From positions 1 through 54,439 of the IMG/VR virus record IMGVR_UViG_3300025674_000054: a stretch of 54,439 nt of DNA. One strand, written 5' to 3'. Below, one piece after another: positions 7,143 through 16,548 of this stretch (position 1 is its first letter; the number at the start of each line of letters is the position of its first letter). Under the pieces are notes generated by a model. The model did not search any database. It was given only the letters and a program-made list of their open reading frames with translations, and was not told the origin of the DNA. The position numbers and the translations under genes were made by a program. Source of the stretch: a virus.

Positions 7143-7307
7143 ATGAGAAATAAAGATTACGTTATAAGGTTATTAGAAAAATTAGAGGGTAAATTATCAC
7201 AATTAGATTTTATGACTTCTAGACAAGAACCATTAGAAAATTTCAAAAATAAAATTACTGAAAGTAAAGAAGTAATTGAAAATATTAAAACTGAAGTCAA
7301 TAGATAA
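7143..7307 (+). CDS. Small hypothetical protein, 54 aa
   Basis: Starts MRNKDYVIRLLEKLEGKL and ends ENIKTEVNR. It is all helical and highly charged, probably a two-helix coiled coil. A host-type promoter lies upstream and the HD-domain gene 19 nt downstream, so the two may form one transcript. No family is recognised. A TATAAATA at 7127-7134 lies just before it but is probably chance in A-rich sequence. Confidence 0.6.
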   Translation: MRNKDYVIRLLEKLEGKLSQLDFMTSRQEPLENFKNKITESKEVIENIKTEVNR

Positions 7308-7326
7308 AATATTAATAAATTAGGTT

Positions 7327-8100
7327 ATGAAATTATCAGCAGAGCAAATCCAAGCAAATTGGGAAAGATTCCTATCTAACATTGAAGAACACATCCCAGG
7401 AAATAGAGGAGAACAATTACTTAATTTCTATAAACGTTATGAGGAACGTATAATCCTAATGCCAGCTGCTCATAAAAAAGAGTATCATGGTGCATTTCCA
7501 GGAGGTTATGTTGCTCATGTTAATAGAGTGGTTGATGGTGCCCTTCATTTATATGACACTTGGGATCATTTTGGAGCAGATATGACTACATTTACTAAAG
7601 AAGAATTAGTATTTTCTGCTATTAACCATGATTTAGGTAAACTAGGAGATAAAGACCATGACGCCTATATCCCACAGACTGATCAATGGAGAAAAGATAA
7701 ATTAGGTGAAGATTATATGTTTAATAAGAAATTAGCGTTTGCATCAGTACCTGATAGGGGTTTGTTTTTATTACAACAGCATGATATTTCTTATACGTTT
7801 AACGAAATGATAGCCATTCAAACACATGATGGTCTGTATGACGATGCTAATACTAAATATTTAAAAACATTCATGCCAGAACAAAAACCACGTACTTCAC
7901 TTCCATATATTCTCCACCAGGCAGATTTAATGGCTGCTCGTATAGAATTTGAACAAGAATGGTTACCTAAATTAAAGGGAGAAAATAGCGTGGAGCCCCA
8001 AAAGAAAAATTTTACATTGAAGTCGAAAACAAATTCGAAATCTAAGGCATTAAATACATTATCAAGCCCTGGATTAAAGAATATGCTAGATAACTTATGA
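7327..8100 (+). CDS. HD-domain phosphohydrolase-like protein
   Basis: A 257-residue protein with the HD-superfamily metal ligands in order: H64 (GGYVAHVNRV), H101-D102 (AINHDLGKLGD) and D200 (LHQADLMAARIE). H167-D168 (IQTHDGL) gives an additional pair. HD enzymes hydrolyse phosphoesters, often nucleotides or cyclic nucleotides. The C-terminal 45 residues are basic and low in complexity. It overlaps the next gene by 4 bp in a cluster leading to the late sigma factor. Nucleotide metabolism or removal of a host signalling nucleotide are both plausible. Confidence 0.75.
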   Translation: MKLSAEQIQANWERFLSNIEEHIPGNRGEQLLNFYKRYEERIILMPAAHKKEYHGAFPGGYVAHVNRVVDGALHLYDTWDHFGADMTTFTKEELVFSAINHDLGKLGDKDHDAYIPQTDQWRKDKLGEDYMFNKKLAFASVPDRGLFLLQQHDISYTFNEMIAIQTHDGLYDDANTKYLKTFMPEQKPRTSLPYILHQADLMAARIEFEQEWLPKLKGENSVEPQKKNFTLKSKTNSKSKALNTLSSPGLKNMLDNL

Positions 8101-8372
8101 TATTAGAAATTATAATTGGAATTTTAGGTTTTTTAGTCGTTATCCTTGGATATACGACTTTTAACCTTTTACGTAAAAATGAAAGAGCAGAGGACATTTT
8201 AGTTCAATATAATGAATATCTAACAGAATTAAATAAGCAAATTACATATACTAGTAAGCGCCTTAAAAAAATAGACGAAAAAGGTATTTTTGAAAGCGAT
8301 GATGAAATTGGTTGGTTTTTCAAACAAATAAAAAATTTACAAGAAGGAATAGATAGATTCCGAATCAACTAA
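8097..8372 (+). CDS. Small membrane-anchored coiled-coil protein
   Basis: A 91-residue protein with one N-terminal membrane helix (about 2-22, ILEIIIGILGFLVVILGY) followed by a charged coiled coil ending KQIKNLQEGIDRFRIN. It is translationally coupled to the HD gene. Small proteins of this plan sit beside the late sigma gene in other T4-like marine phages as I remember them, but no function is assigned. Confidence 0.6.
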   Translation: MILEIIIGILGFLVVILGYTTFNLLRKNERAEDILVQYNEYLTELNKQITYTSKRLKKIDEKGIFESDDEIGWFFKQIKNLQEGIDRFRIN

Positions 8373-8375
8373 CCA

Positions 8376-9080
8376 ATGGTAAGAAAAAGAAGAAAAAAGA
8401 GTAAAAATTACTTTACTCAGGAGACAGAGGACTATATTGTAAGATATAATAATGAACCAGATCCAGAAGTAAGAAGTAAGATATATGAAGACCATATCCA
8501 TTATCCTTTCTTTAAACTCACCCAAAATATCATTCATACATTTAAATTTTACCATACAGAAGTAGAAAATTTAGAACATCTACAACATGAAATAATTACA
8601 TTTCTTTTATCTAAAATGCATTTATTTGACCCATCTAGAGGAGCAAAAGCATATTCTTATTTTGGAACTATAGTTAAGCGTTGGTTAATATTATATAATA
8701 CTAAAAATTATAATAAAAAGATTAAAAAAGTAGGAGTGGATGAATTAGTTAAAGAAAATTCCTCACACACTTATAATATGGGGGATGATAAAATAAAAAG
8801 TGATTTAGATAAATATGTAGATATTTTTGTTACCCATGTATCAGATAATATACTTGAATTATTTCCTAAGAAAAATGATGCCCAAATAGCAGATGCAATT
8901 TTAGAGTTATTCCGTAAAAGAGAATCATTAGAAGTTTTTAATAAAAAAGCACTTTACATATACATAAGAGAAATGGTAGATGTAAAAACTCCTAAAATAA
9001 CCAAAATAGCTGATAAACTTCATGACATATTTAAATCCCAATATATATTTTATTTAGAAAACGGGTATACTAGATTCTAA
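8376..9080 (+). CDS. 55: Late-transcription sigma factor, T4 gp55-like
   Basis: A 234-residue protein with a sigma region-2-like core at about 65-110: HLQHEIITFLLSKMHLFDP, then SRGAKAYSYFGTIVKRWLI. The FDP-S-R-G-x-K-A-x-S-Y-F signature is typical of gp55 of T4-like phages. The basic N terminus (VRKRRKKSK) and the helical C terminus, where T4 gp55 binds the sliding clamp, also fit. It should direct host RNA polymerase to late promoters, for which TATTTATAATAAA is the candidate here. It directly precedes the structural block, as expected for a late regulator. Confidence 0.8.
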   Translation: MVRKRRKKSKNYFTQETEDYIVRYNNEPDPEVRSKIYEDHIHYPFFKLTQNIIHTFKFYHTEVENLEHLQHEIITFLLSKMHLFDPSRGAKAYSYFGTIVKRWLILYNTKNYNKKIKKVGVDELVKENSSHTYNMGDDKIKSDLDKYVDIFVTHVSDNILELFPKKNDAQIADAILELFRKRESLEVFNKKALYIYIREMVDVKTPKITKIADKLHDIFKSQYIFYLENGYTRF

Positions 9081-9096
9081 ACCTTATCTATATCCA

Positions 9097-9110
9097 TATT
9101 TATAATCAAA
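9097..9110 (+). promoter_or_regulatory. Late-type motif, variant TATTTATAATCAAA
   Basis: One-base variant of the 13-mer, 6 nt before the start at 9117, at the beginning of the baseplate block. Confidence 0.5.
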
Positions 9111-9116
9111 AACATT

Positions 9117-9473
9117 ATGGGAGCATTAGATAACATTGTATTTAAAAAGAAAAAATTCTCTGATATTCTTAGTGAGATTTATGACAATCAAAAAAGAAAA
9201 GAAGCCCAAATCACTGGTCTGATTTCAGAACTAAAACCACTTATAAACGATATAGGTGACGCTACTTTAATCGTTCCATTAATTAAAGAATATATGGAAA
9301 TTGGCGTTCGTAACGATGAACAATTAATTAAAATGGCTACTATAGTACAACGTGCGCTTAATAATAGTGGTGGTGAAGATTCACTAGGAATAACAGATGA
9401 AGAAAAAGCTGAACTAATGGCTGAGTTAGATAAGCTTAACGAAAATTTCGAACAAAATAAAGATGGCAAATAA
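9117..9473 (+). CDS. Hypothetical phage protein upstream of the spike gene
   Basis: A 118-residue helical protein starting MGALDNIVFKKKKF, with a central amphipathic part (VPLIKEYMEIGVRNDEQLIK) and an acidic C terminus. It overlaps the gp5-like gene by 11 bp and has a late-type motif at its start, so it is probably made with the baseplate. A baseplate or tail-assembly role is inferred from position only; no family is named. Confidence 0.6.
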   Translation: MGALDNIVFKKKKFSDILSEIYDNQKRKEAQITGLISELKPLINDIGDATLIVPLIKEYMEIGVRNDEQLIKMATIVQRALNNSGGEDSLGITDEEKAELMAELDKLNENFEQNKDGK

Positions 9474-10779
9474 TTTAGGATTTAGTGGATTAAATAATAC
9501 CCTTAATTCTCAAGACCCAACCCAAGAAATTTTTCAAAATTTAGATATTTTAAACTCTAAATTTATTACGGGTAGAGTTACAGATATTATTATTAGTAAT
9601 ACCCATCCCTTATTTGATGATTACGGGGGGTGGAATGGTTTAGGTACTATATTTTTTGAATCAACGGATAATTTAACCCCTATTGATTCTTCAAAAAATT
9701 CTGTCGCATATCCATTAATACCCTATTTAAAAAATTATCCTTTAGTTAACGAAGTAGTAATGATTTTCCAATTACCTTCTACTAATGTAAATCCACTAAA
9801 TAATAATTCTTTATCTAATCAATATTACTATTTAAATCCTATTAGTCTTTGGAATAGTACACATCATAATGCGTATCCTAATACATTCCAATCTAGTACA
9901 TCAAACCCCCCACAAAAAAGTTACCAAGAAATAGAAGGAGGTTCCCCTAGAATTACAACCCAAAACCAACCAGAGGTAAATTTTAATAGTCCTTTAGTAG
10001 GGGGGACATTTGAAGAAAAATCAGATATCCATCCTCTATTACCTTATGAAGGAGATATTATAACAGAAGGAAGATGGGGAAATTCTATTAGATTAGGTAG
10101 TACAGTTTCAGGGTCTACAAATACAGAAAATTATCAAAGTACATGGTCTAATGTAGGTGATAATGGAGATCCTGTTACTATTATAAGAAATGGTCAACCA
10201 ACAGATGCTAGTAAAACAGGATGGTTACCAATTATAGAAAATATAAATAAAGATTTATCATCAATTTATCTTACTTCATATCAAAAAATCCCCCTAAAAG
10301 CATCAAGTGAAAACTTTTCAGCATTATCACCAACCCCATTACTACCAAGGGAATATTATAATCCCCAAATTATATTAAATTCAGGACGTTTAGTGTTTAA
10401 TGCTTCTAAAGATAGTATTATTTTAAGTGCCCAAGATTCAATTGCTCTTTCTTCTAATAACCAAATAGGAATAACTTCTAATAATGTTAATATAGCAGCA
10501 GATAGTATAAAAATTGGAGGACCAGATGCAACAGACCCTGCTTTATTAGGTGGGGCATTTATTAATCAATTTAGAGAACTAGTTGAACAAATTCAAACAT
10601 TAGCTTATGCTTGTTCTGGTTTGGAAGGATATGATAGTGAAGTAACTAATATAGAAACATCTGGTATAGATGTTGCGGGTCAATCTTTAGATGAAGTGTG
10701 TCAAAATATTTTAGATTTATTACCCAATGAAAATAAAATTACTTCTCCACTTTTATCTAATACAATTAGATTAAAATAA
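9463..10779 (+). CDS. 5: Baseplate hub/central spike protein, T4 gp5-like
   Basis: A 438-residue protein with an N-terminal OB-like part, the signature GDIITEGRWGNSIRLGS at about 198-214, shared with gp5 of T4-like phages, and a C-terminal repetitive beta-helix (about 305-352: SGRLVFNASKDSIILSAQDS followed by similar octads). This forms the membrane-piercing trimeric needle in T4. I do not see an inserted lysozyme domain between them, unlike T4 gp5, so cell-wall digestion must come from another protein. It is followed by the structural gene at 10782 and the gp25 and gp6 genes. Confidence 0.82.
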   Translation: MANNLGFSGLNNTLNSQDPTQEIFQNLDILNSKFITGRVTDIIISNTHPLFDDYGGWNGLGTIFFESTDNLTPIDSSKNSVAYPLIPYLKNYPLVNEVVMIFQLPSTNVNPLNNNSLSNQYYYLNPISLWNSTHHNAYPNTFQSSTSNPPQKSYQEIEGGSPRITTQNQPEVNFNSPLVGGTFEEKSDIHPLLPYEGDIITEGRWGNSIRLGSTVSGSTNTENYQSTWSNVGDNGDPVTIIRNGQPTDASKTGWLPIIENINKDLSSIYLTSYQKIPLKASSENFSALSPTPLLPREYYNPQIILNSGRLVFNASKDSIILSAQDSIALSSNNQIGITSNNVNIAADSIKIGGPDATDPALLGGAFINQFRELVEQIQTLAYACSGLEGYDSEVTNIETSGIDVAGQSLDEVCQNILDLLPNENKITSPLLSNTIRLK

Positions 10780-10781
10780 TT

Positions 10782-12242
10782 ATGTCAATAGCAACTCAAA
10801 CATATTTAGCTTCTTCTTCAACCATTACTGATGGTGTTAATGAGGTTGGAGTAGTTAATATACTAACCCTTGATGATGGGGCTCTTCAAACAGAAACAGT
10901 TCCCACAGCTGAGGGTGTGGAAACTTTTTATTCATCCCCACAATTTAGTATTCCCAATGACGAATTAATTATTGACGCTATACAGCAATTAGAAATAAAT
11001 ACAAATGTAGCCCCTGATACCTATGTAATAAAGGATACACAATATTTTAATGTTCCAAATACTATAAAAAAAGAATTTATTATTAAAGGAACAATAATTG
11101 ATTTTTATCAAAATATCCCAATAAAAGGAGCTAATGTTATATTACCCCTTCCTGGGACTAAATTTAATACTAAAACAGACAAAAACGGTAAATTTACTAT
11201 TAAAGCAATCTACCCAGTTAATAAAAACACAGAAGTAGCTACATTACGTCCCCCTATTCTAGTAACAGCCGAGGGATATATACCTAAAAAACTAACTCCT
11301 TATGCCCTAGATCAAACTGTAAGAGAAGATCTAAATACAACACAATTAAAATCCACAGAAGGATTAATAGAGGAAGAAAAAGCTAAGGTAGCAAAAATTA
11401 AGAAAAAAACCATTACATTAATTCAAGCTTTAAAGGCATCAAAATTAAGTATAAAAATATTAATAAAATCTTTTATTTCAGTTCTTAAACAAAGATTAAT
11501 ACCTTTTATATTAGCTTTATTAGGTCCTTTTTTAATAGGTAAAATTGGCGATATTTTAGCATCAAAAATTTCAGTAGATGATGCTCAGGGGGAATGTCCA
11601 TCACCTGAAGAAGTTGCTAGGATAAGAGCACAAAGAAACAAAACAGTAAGAGAATTAAATAATATCTATAGTGTAGTAGACACAGCTCTTACAGTTGCGG
11701 GGATTTTAGGTGGATTAGCTATTATTTTAAAAGTAGCAGCAGGAATTATAAAAAATATCCCCCTACCAACTTCAGTCCCTCCTGGTATTGGTTTCCCAAC
11801 TAGTTTAATTTTAAAATTCCAAGAATTAATTACAAAATTAGAAGGGGTAGCTGAAAAAGTAATTACTATATCTTTAGGCATAAGTGCAGTATTATTAGTA
11901 CTTTCTTCACTGTTATTACAAGCACTTAGATTATTAAAATTATTAGATCAACAGTTAGAAAGATGTAGTGCTGAAGGTGATTTAGAAGCTGTTTCATTTG
12001 AAGCTATACTAATAGATGAAGAATCACAACAACCAGGGGATGATATAGTAAATGGTTTTAAATTAGGAATTAAAACTGATGACAAAACACCAATAGGAGA
12101 ATTAAAAAGAAGATTTGCCATAGCAACTAATGCCCAAGGGGTAGTAGTGTTAAAAGGAGAACCATCATTTAGTGCAAGTGAACAAATCCTTAAAGATGAA
12201 CTTGCATTTTATATACGATCAAATAATTTAAAAGCTAACTAG
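10782..12242 (+). CDS. Baseplate-region protein with a carboxypeptidase-regulatory-like domain and hydrophobic helices
   Basis: A 486-residue protein. Residues about 98-165 form a CarboxypepD-regulatory/Ig-like beta sandwich (IIKGTIIDFYQ, GANVILPLPGT, TDKNGKFTI). A charged helix at 190-235 is followed by three strongly hydrophobic segments near 238-256, 301-324 and 366-388, then an acidic beta-rich end. It lies between the spike and gp25 genes, where a hub protein is expected. Membrane-like helices in a baseplate protein suggest a pore or a hub core buried until injection. It may replace T4 gp27 or gp29, but no sequence match is visible. Confidence 0.55.
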   Translation: MSIATQTYLASSSTITDGVNEVGVVNILTLDDGALQTETVPTAEGVETFYSSPQFSIPNDELIIDAIQQLEINTNVAPDTYVIKDTQYFNVPNTIKKEFIIKGTIIDFYQNIPIKGANVILPLPGTKFNTKTDKNGKFTIKAIYPVNKNTEVATLRPPILVTAEGYIPKKLTPYALDQTVREDLNTTQLKSTEGLIEEEKAKVAKIKKKTITLIQALKASKLSIKILIKSFISVLKQRLIPFILALLGPFLIGKIGDILASKISVDDAQGECPSPEEVARIRAQRNKTVRELNNIYSVVDTALTVAGILGGLAIILKVAAGIIKNIPLPTSVPPGIGFPTSLILKFQELITKLEGVAEKVITISLGISAVLLVLSSLLLQALRLLKLLDQQLERCSAEGDLEAVSFEAILIDEESQQPGDDIVNGFKLGIKTDDKTPIGELKRRFAIATNAQGVVVLKGEPSFSASEQILKDELAFYIRSNNLKAN

Positions 12243-12247
12243 TTTAA

Positions 12248-12260
12248 TATTTATAATAAA
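12248..12260 (+). promoter_or_regulatory. Late-type motif TATTTATAATAAA
   Basis: Exact 13-mer, 9 nt before the start at 12270, just after the stop of the preceding gene. Confidence 0.6.
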
Positions 12261-12269
12261 TCATTATAT

Positions 12270-12611
12270 ATGAAAGTAAGTCAATTAAAATCAATTGTAA
12301 AAGAAGCTGTAAAAGAAGCTATTCAAGAAGAAATGAAAGACATTTTGCTTGAAGCGGTACGTGTACCAAGAGCTGTTGTAAAAGAAACAGTTACCCAAGA
12401 ATCTCTTCCTAAAGCTGATAAAGCTCAATTAAGAGAAAACATGATGAATGTATTAGGAAGTATGAGACCTGGTGCAGATGGTAATATAAATGCAACAACT
12501 GCTAATATGCCATTACAAGTTAGTTCATTTGGTGATACCACATCTCCTAATGGTAAATTACCTGAAGGAAATGTAAGTATGGATCAAATTATGGGATTAA
12601 TGAATAAATAA
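12270..12611 (+). CDS. Hypothetical protein with a helical leader and a possible prohead-protease site
   Basis: A 113-residue protein. The first 28 residues form a charged amphipathic helix (MKVSQLKSIVKEAVKEAI) ending in D-I-L-L-E28|A29, which fits the (L/I)-x-E|small pattern cut by T4-type prohead proteases. The rest is disordered and rich in Asn, Pro, Gly and Thr, ending SMDQIMGLMNK. It lies between the hub-type gene and gp25, after an exact late-type motif. It may be a processed virion or scaffold-related protein; function unknown. Confidence 0.5.
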   Translation: MKVSQLKSIVKEAVKEAIQEEMKDILLEAVRVPRAVVKETVTQESLPKADKAQLRENMMNVLGSMRPGADGNINATTANMPLQVSSFGDTTSPNGKLPEGNVSMDQIMGLMNK

Positions 12612-12619
12612 TTTATTAA

Positions 12620-13027
12620 ATGGCATTTGGAGCAACTAGAATATTCCCAAACGATCAAAGGCCTAGAGTAGCCATTGGTTTTAACCTTCCTATGAATGAG
12701 GCAGGGGTATTTACTTCTAATTACCAAACAAAACAAGCTATAAAAAGCAATCTAATAAATTATTTTTTAACAAACCCAGGGGAAAGACCAGGCAATCCAG
12801 CATTTGGTGCGGGGTTAAGAAATTTTATTTTTACTCAAATTGACAATCAGGATTTATCTTTTATAAAAGAAGATGTACAATCAAAAATAACGGAATTTTT
12901 CCCTGATGTTGAAGTAAGTGAAATAACAGTTTTACCAACTGAAACATCAAATACAATTAAAATAAATATAAATTATAGTGTAAGAGACACAGGAATAAAC
13001 GATGCACTATCATTAAGCTTTAACTAA
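12620..13027 (+). CDS. 25: Baseplate wedge protein, gp25-like
   Basis: A 135-residue protein of the GPW/gp25 family. The conserved part is LINYFLTNPGERPGNPAFG (about 45-63), containing the family P-G-E55-R turn, followed by GLRNFIF and a C-terminal strand pair (SEITVLPTE, IKININYSVRD). In T4, gp25 forms the core of the wedge with gp6 and gp53 and is homologous to a component of contractile systems in general. It is immediately followed by the gp6-like gene with a one-base TAATG overlap, the usual order. Confidence 0.92.
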   Translation: MAFGATRIFPNDQRPRVAIGFNLPMNEAGVFTSNYQTKQAIKSNLINYFLTNPGERPGNPAFGAGLRNFIFTQIDNQDLSFIKEDVQSKITEFFPDVEVSEITVLPTETSNTIKININYSVRDTGINDALSLSFN

Positions 13028-14916
13028 TGGCAGTAAGAAGAACAATAAATTATTTAAATAAGGATTTTAGTGATTATAGGTCTCAACTTATAGATTTCTC
13101 ACAGACATATTTTCCTAATACTTATACAGACTTTTCGGAAGCATCCCCAGGAATGATGTTTATGGAACAAGCATCTTACATAGGTGATGTTTTATCCTTT
13201 TATATAGACAATCAAGTTCAAGAAAACTTCCTACAATACGCAAGACAAACAAGCAATTTGTACGATTTATCTTACATGTATGGTTATAAACCAAAAGTAA
13301 CAGGATTAGCTTCAGTAGACTTAGATTTTTACCAATTAATCCCTTCAGTAGCATCCTCAAGTGGAGCAGATACAATTTATGTTCCTAATTATGATTATGC
13401 CATTTTTATTGATGCTAATACTACTTCTCAAACAGAACAAGGAACTTCTTTTATTATAGAAGATGCCATTGATTTTACAGTTTCTAATTCCTTAGATCCT
13501 ACAGAAATATCTGTAGCCCAAGTAACAAATGATAACCCAGATTATTTTTTATTAAAGAAAACCAGAAAAGCACTATCTGGAGAAATAAAAACAGTAACTT
13601 TTCCATTTACTACCCCACAAGAATTTCCAACAGTTTTAATTAATGATCAAAATATAGGAGGTATTATTGACTGTTTTGATACTGAAGGATATCAATGGTA
13701 TGAAGTAGATTATTTAGGGCAAGAACAAGTTTTTGATAGTATTAAAAATACTAATACTAATGATCCTAACAATTATACTGAAAGTGACGATACTCCTTAT
13801 TTACTCCAAACAAAACAAGTACAAAGAAGATTTAATACTAGATTTTTAAGTAGAGAACAATTACAAATACAATTCGGATCAGGAAATCCATCTGATACAG
13901 ATGAAGAAGTTATACCAAATCCAATGAATGTAGGTTTAGGATTACCTTTTGAACGTAATAAGTTAACAACAGCTTATAGTCCTACAAATTTTATATTTAC
14001 TAACACATATGGAATTGCCCCAAGCAATACTACTTTAACATTAAGATACTTAAAAGGTGGGGGTGTTTCTTCTAATGTAGCTGCTAATACAATAACAACA
14101 TTAAATACAAATTTATCTAAATTTTTAAAACAAAGTTTAGTGTCAAATACTGCCCAATATATTTTTAATTCTTTACAAGTAAATAACCCAAGAGCAGCTA
14201 GTGGGGGTATGGATGGGGACACGGCAGAAGAATTAAGGCAAAATTCTATATCCCAAATATCAAGCCAGCTAAGAAATGTAACGGCAGATGATTATTTAGT
14301 TAGAGCTTTAAGTATGCCTCCAAAATTTGGTATAATTTCAAAGGCAATAACCCAAAAACCAACAGCGGCACAATCAGATTCTACTTTGTGTATTTATGCT
14401 TTATCGCAAGATAGTAATGGAAATTTAACAACTCCTTCAAATGCATTAAAAAATAATCTAAAAACCTATATCAATCAATACAGAATGATAGGGGATTCAA
14501 TTGATATTAAAGATGCTTTTATTATTAATATTGGTGTTAATTTTGAAATTGTAACATTACCTAATTATAATAATAACCAAGTAATGGCAAATTGTATAAG
14601 TGAACTTAAAGCATTTTTTAATATAAATAATTGGCAAATAAATCAACCAATAATTTTAAAAGATATTAGCGTAATATTAGATAATGTACAGGGGGTTCAA
14701 ACAGTTAATAATATAACAATAGTAAATAAAGCGGGTACAGTAGCTAATTACTCTCAATATGCTTATGATATATCATCTGCATCACAAAATGGAACAATTT
14801 TTCCTTCTATAGACCCAATGATATTTGAAGTAAAATTCCCAGATACTGATATTATAGGTAGAATTGTAAGTCTTGGTCAAACTAGTACACTTAGTGGTGG
14901 AGGTAGAAACTATTAA
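13027..14916 (+). CDS. 6: Baseplate wedge protein, gp6/baseplate-J-like
   Basis: A 629-residue protein close in length to T4 gp6 (660). The N terminus INYLNKDFSDYRSQLIDFSQ and EASPGMMFMEQASYIGDVLS are typical of gp6 in T4-like phages. The J-like domain lies at about 385-480, including TAEELRQNSISQISSQLRNV and TADDYLVRAL. It dimerises to form the ring joining the baseplate wedges. Adjacent to gp25, with which it interacts. Confidence 0.9.
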   Translation: MAVRRTINYLNKDFSDYRSQLIDFSQTYFPNTYTDFSEASPGMMFMEQASYIGDVLSFYIDNQVQENFLQYARQTSNLYDLSYMYGYKPKVTGLASVDLDFYQLIPSVASSSGADTIYVPNYDYAIFIDANTTSQTEQGTSFIIEDAIDFTVSNSLDPTEISVAQVTNDNPDYFLLKKTRKALSGEIKTVTFPFTTPQEFPTVLINDQNIGGIIDCFDTEGYQWYEVDYLGQEQVFDSIKNTNTNDPNNYTESDDTPYLLQTKQVQRRFNTRFLSREQLQIQFGSGNPSDTDEEVIPNPMNVGLGLPFERNKLTTAYSPTNFIFTNTYGIAPSNTTLTLRYLKGGGVSSNVAANTITTLNTNLSKFLKQSLVSNTAQYIFNSLQVNNPRAASGGMDGDTAEELRQNSISQISSQLRNVTADDYLVRALSMPPKFGIISKAITQKPTAAQSDSTLCIYALSQDSNGNLTTPSNALKNNLKTYINQYRMIGDSIDIKDAFIINIGVNFEIVTLPNYNNNQVMANCISELKAFFNINNWQINQPIILKDISVILDNVQGVQTVNNITIVNKAGTVANYSQYAYDISSASQNGTIFPSIDPMIFEVKFPDTDIIGRIVSLGQTSTLSGGGRNY

Positions 14917-14926
14917 AAAATAAAAA

Positions 14927-16078
14927 ATGGCAGTATATAAAATTTTTCCATTACAAGACGCAGCATTATATTCAAGATATCCTGAAATGAATACCGGGAT
15001 TGATTCAATATTAGAAATATCAAACCTTAACCCTTCAACGGTTTCTACTCCTGTAGTAGCTAGATCTATAATTGAATTTGACCAATCAGAAATTAATAGT
15101 GCTATAGATACCCTTAATACAGGATCAACTGCAATTTCTGCTAGCTTAAGATCATTTATAGCTAACGCAGAAGGAGTAGTAATGCAATCAGATTTATACG
15201 TTTACCCAGTTTCGGGTTCTTGGAATAATGGTAGTGGTGAATTTTTAGATAATCCCCATACTACTAATGGAGTTAGTTGGGAATTTAGATCTAATTCTGG
15301 TTCTAATGCTTGGACAACTGAAAGCTTTGCAGAAAATGTAACAGGATCTTACATATCTGCTTCACCTGGAGGAGGTACTTGGTATACGGCTTCTTCAGAC
15401 ACTAACCTTACTTTAGAAGTAAGCCAATCTTTTAACCTTAGAACAGAAAAAGACATTAATATTAATGTAACTGATATAGTTAAAACTTGGTACTCAAGTT
15501 CTAAATCAATAGCAGGAACTTATACTAATATAGAAAATAATGGGTTTTTATTAAAATGGAGTGATGATATTGAATTTGATTCTAATTTATCAACTCAACC
15601 TAACATGCAATTCTACTCAGTTGATACAAACACTATATACCCTCCTCAATTGGAAATTAAATGGAGAGATTTTGTGTATAATACTGGTAGTTTACCTGTT
15701 ATTAATACCCCTGATTTATTTGTTGCAGTGGATAATAACCAAGGAATATTTTATAGTGAAAGTATTAATAATTTTAGATTAAATGTTAGACCAGAATTTC
15801 CAGTTCGTACATTCCAAACAGCTTCATTATATACTACAAATCACGCTTTACCAACCTCTTCTTATTATGCTATTAAAGATTTAGATACAAATGAATTTAT
15901 TATAGATTTTGATACTGAATTTACACAAATTAGTTGTGATGAAAGTGGTAGTTATTTTACAATTTATATGAACGGTTTAGAACCAGAAAGATATTATGAA
16001 ATTTTAATACAAACTACAATTAATGGGAATACTATAGTAAAAGATGATCAGTATTATTTTAAAGTTGTAAATGGGTAA
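14927..16078 (+). CDS. Baseplate/fibre-associated structural protein, DNRLRE-like
   Basis: A 383-residue beta-rich protein. The N-terminal half begins VYKIFPLQDAALYSRYPEMN, which resembles DNRLRE-type domains (a strand followed by a D-x-x-L-Y start and NTGxxxxL). INVTDIVKTWYSSSK follows near 185. The C-terminal third looks like an Ig-like or fibronectin-like module. It follows the gp6-like gene and precedes the giant protein, so it is probably a wedge or fibre connector. No T4 equivalent can be named. Confidence 0.6.
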   Translation: MAVYKIFPLQDAALYSRYPEMNTGIDSILEISNLNPSTVSTPVVARSIIEFDQSEINSAIDTLNTGSTAISASLRSFIANAEGVVMQSDLYVYPVSGSWNNGSGEFLDNPHTTNGVSWEFRSNSGSNAWTTESFAENVTGSYISASPGGGTWYTASSDTNLTLEVSQSFNLRTEKDININVTDIVKTWYSSSKSIAGTYTNIENNGFLLKWSDDIEFDSNLSTQPNMQFYSVDTNTIYPPQLEIKWRDFVYNTGSLPVINTPDLFVAVDNNQGIFYSESINNFRLNVRPEFPVRTFQTASLYTTNHALPTSSYYAIKDLDTNEFIIDFDTEFTQISCDESGSYFTIYMNGLEPERYYEILIQTTINGNTIVKDDQYYFKVVNG

Positions 16079-16080
16079 TC

Positions 16081-16545
16081 ATGATTCAAACAAAAAATGT
16101 AGATTTAATAAAAGAAGTTTTTGATAAAAACCAGTATGAACAAGTAATTGATACTAGTTTTTCTCAATTGGGAGTACCTTCAATTAGTTCAAGTGCAGAA
16201 AATCAAGTAAGCGTTGAAGAATTCTTTGGATATTACAATAATCTTTTTTATGATATACCCGCAACTGGTGAAACTAATTCTCATGAATTTTTAGTTAAAA
16301 ATAGTGGTAGATATATTAATTTTGATCAAATATCAGATGAAATTAGAGCACTACAAGAAGAAATTACAGGACTAAGGGAAGATTTGCTAGCAGAACAAAT
16401 AAAAGTAGCAGAACTAGAATCTGGTATAACAATAGATACTGGTTCATTAGATTTAGGAACTAATACCTCAATTGTAGGTAGTAACATAGTTAGTAGTGGG
16501 GGTTCAACAGCAACCGGTACTTCTAATTTAAATACAAGCTATTAA
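16081..16545 (+). CDS. Structural protein with a short coiled coil
   Basis: A 154-residue protein with helical residues 1-30, a central EEFFGYYNNLFYDIPATGE and a coiled coil at about 85-120 (ISDEIRALQEEITGLREDLL). The tail is Gly/Ser/Thr-rich. The start follows the preceding stop by two bases and the stop is 3 nt before the giant gene. A trimeric connector or a gp53-like wedge component is possible by position and size, but not shown. Confidence 0.5.
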   Translation: MIQTKNVDLIKEVFDKNQYEQVIDTSFSQLGVPSISSSAENQVSVEEFFGYYNNLFYDIPATGETNSHEFLVKNSGRYINFDQISDEIRALQEEITGLREDLLAEQIKVAELESGITIDTGSLDLGTNTSIVGSNIVSSGGSTATGTSNLNTSY

Positions 16546-16548
16546 TAA

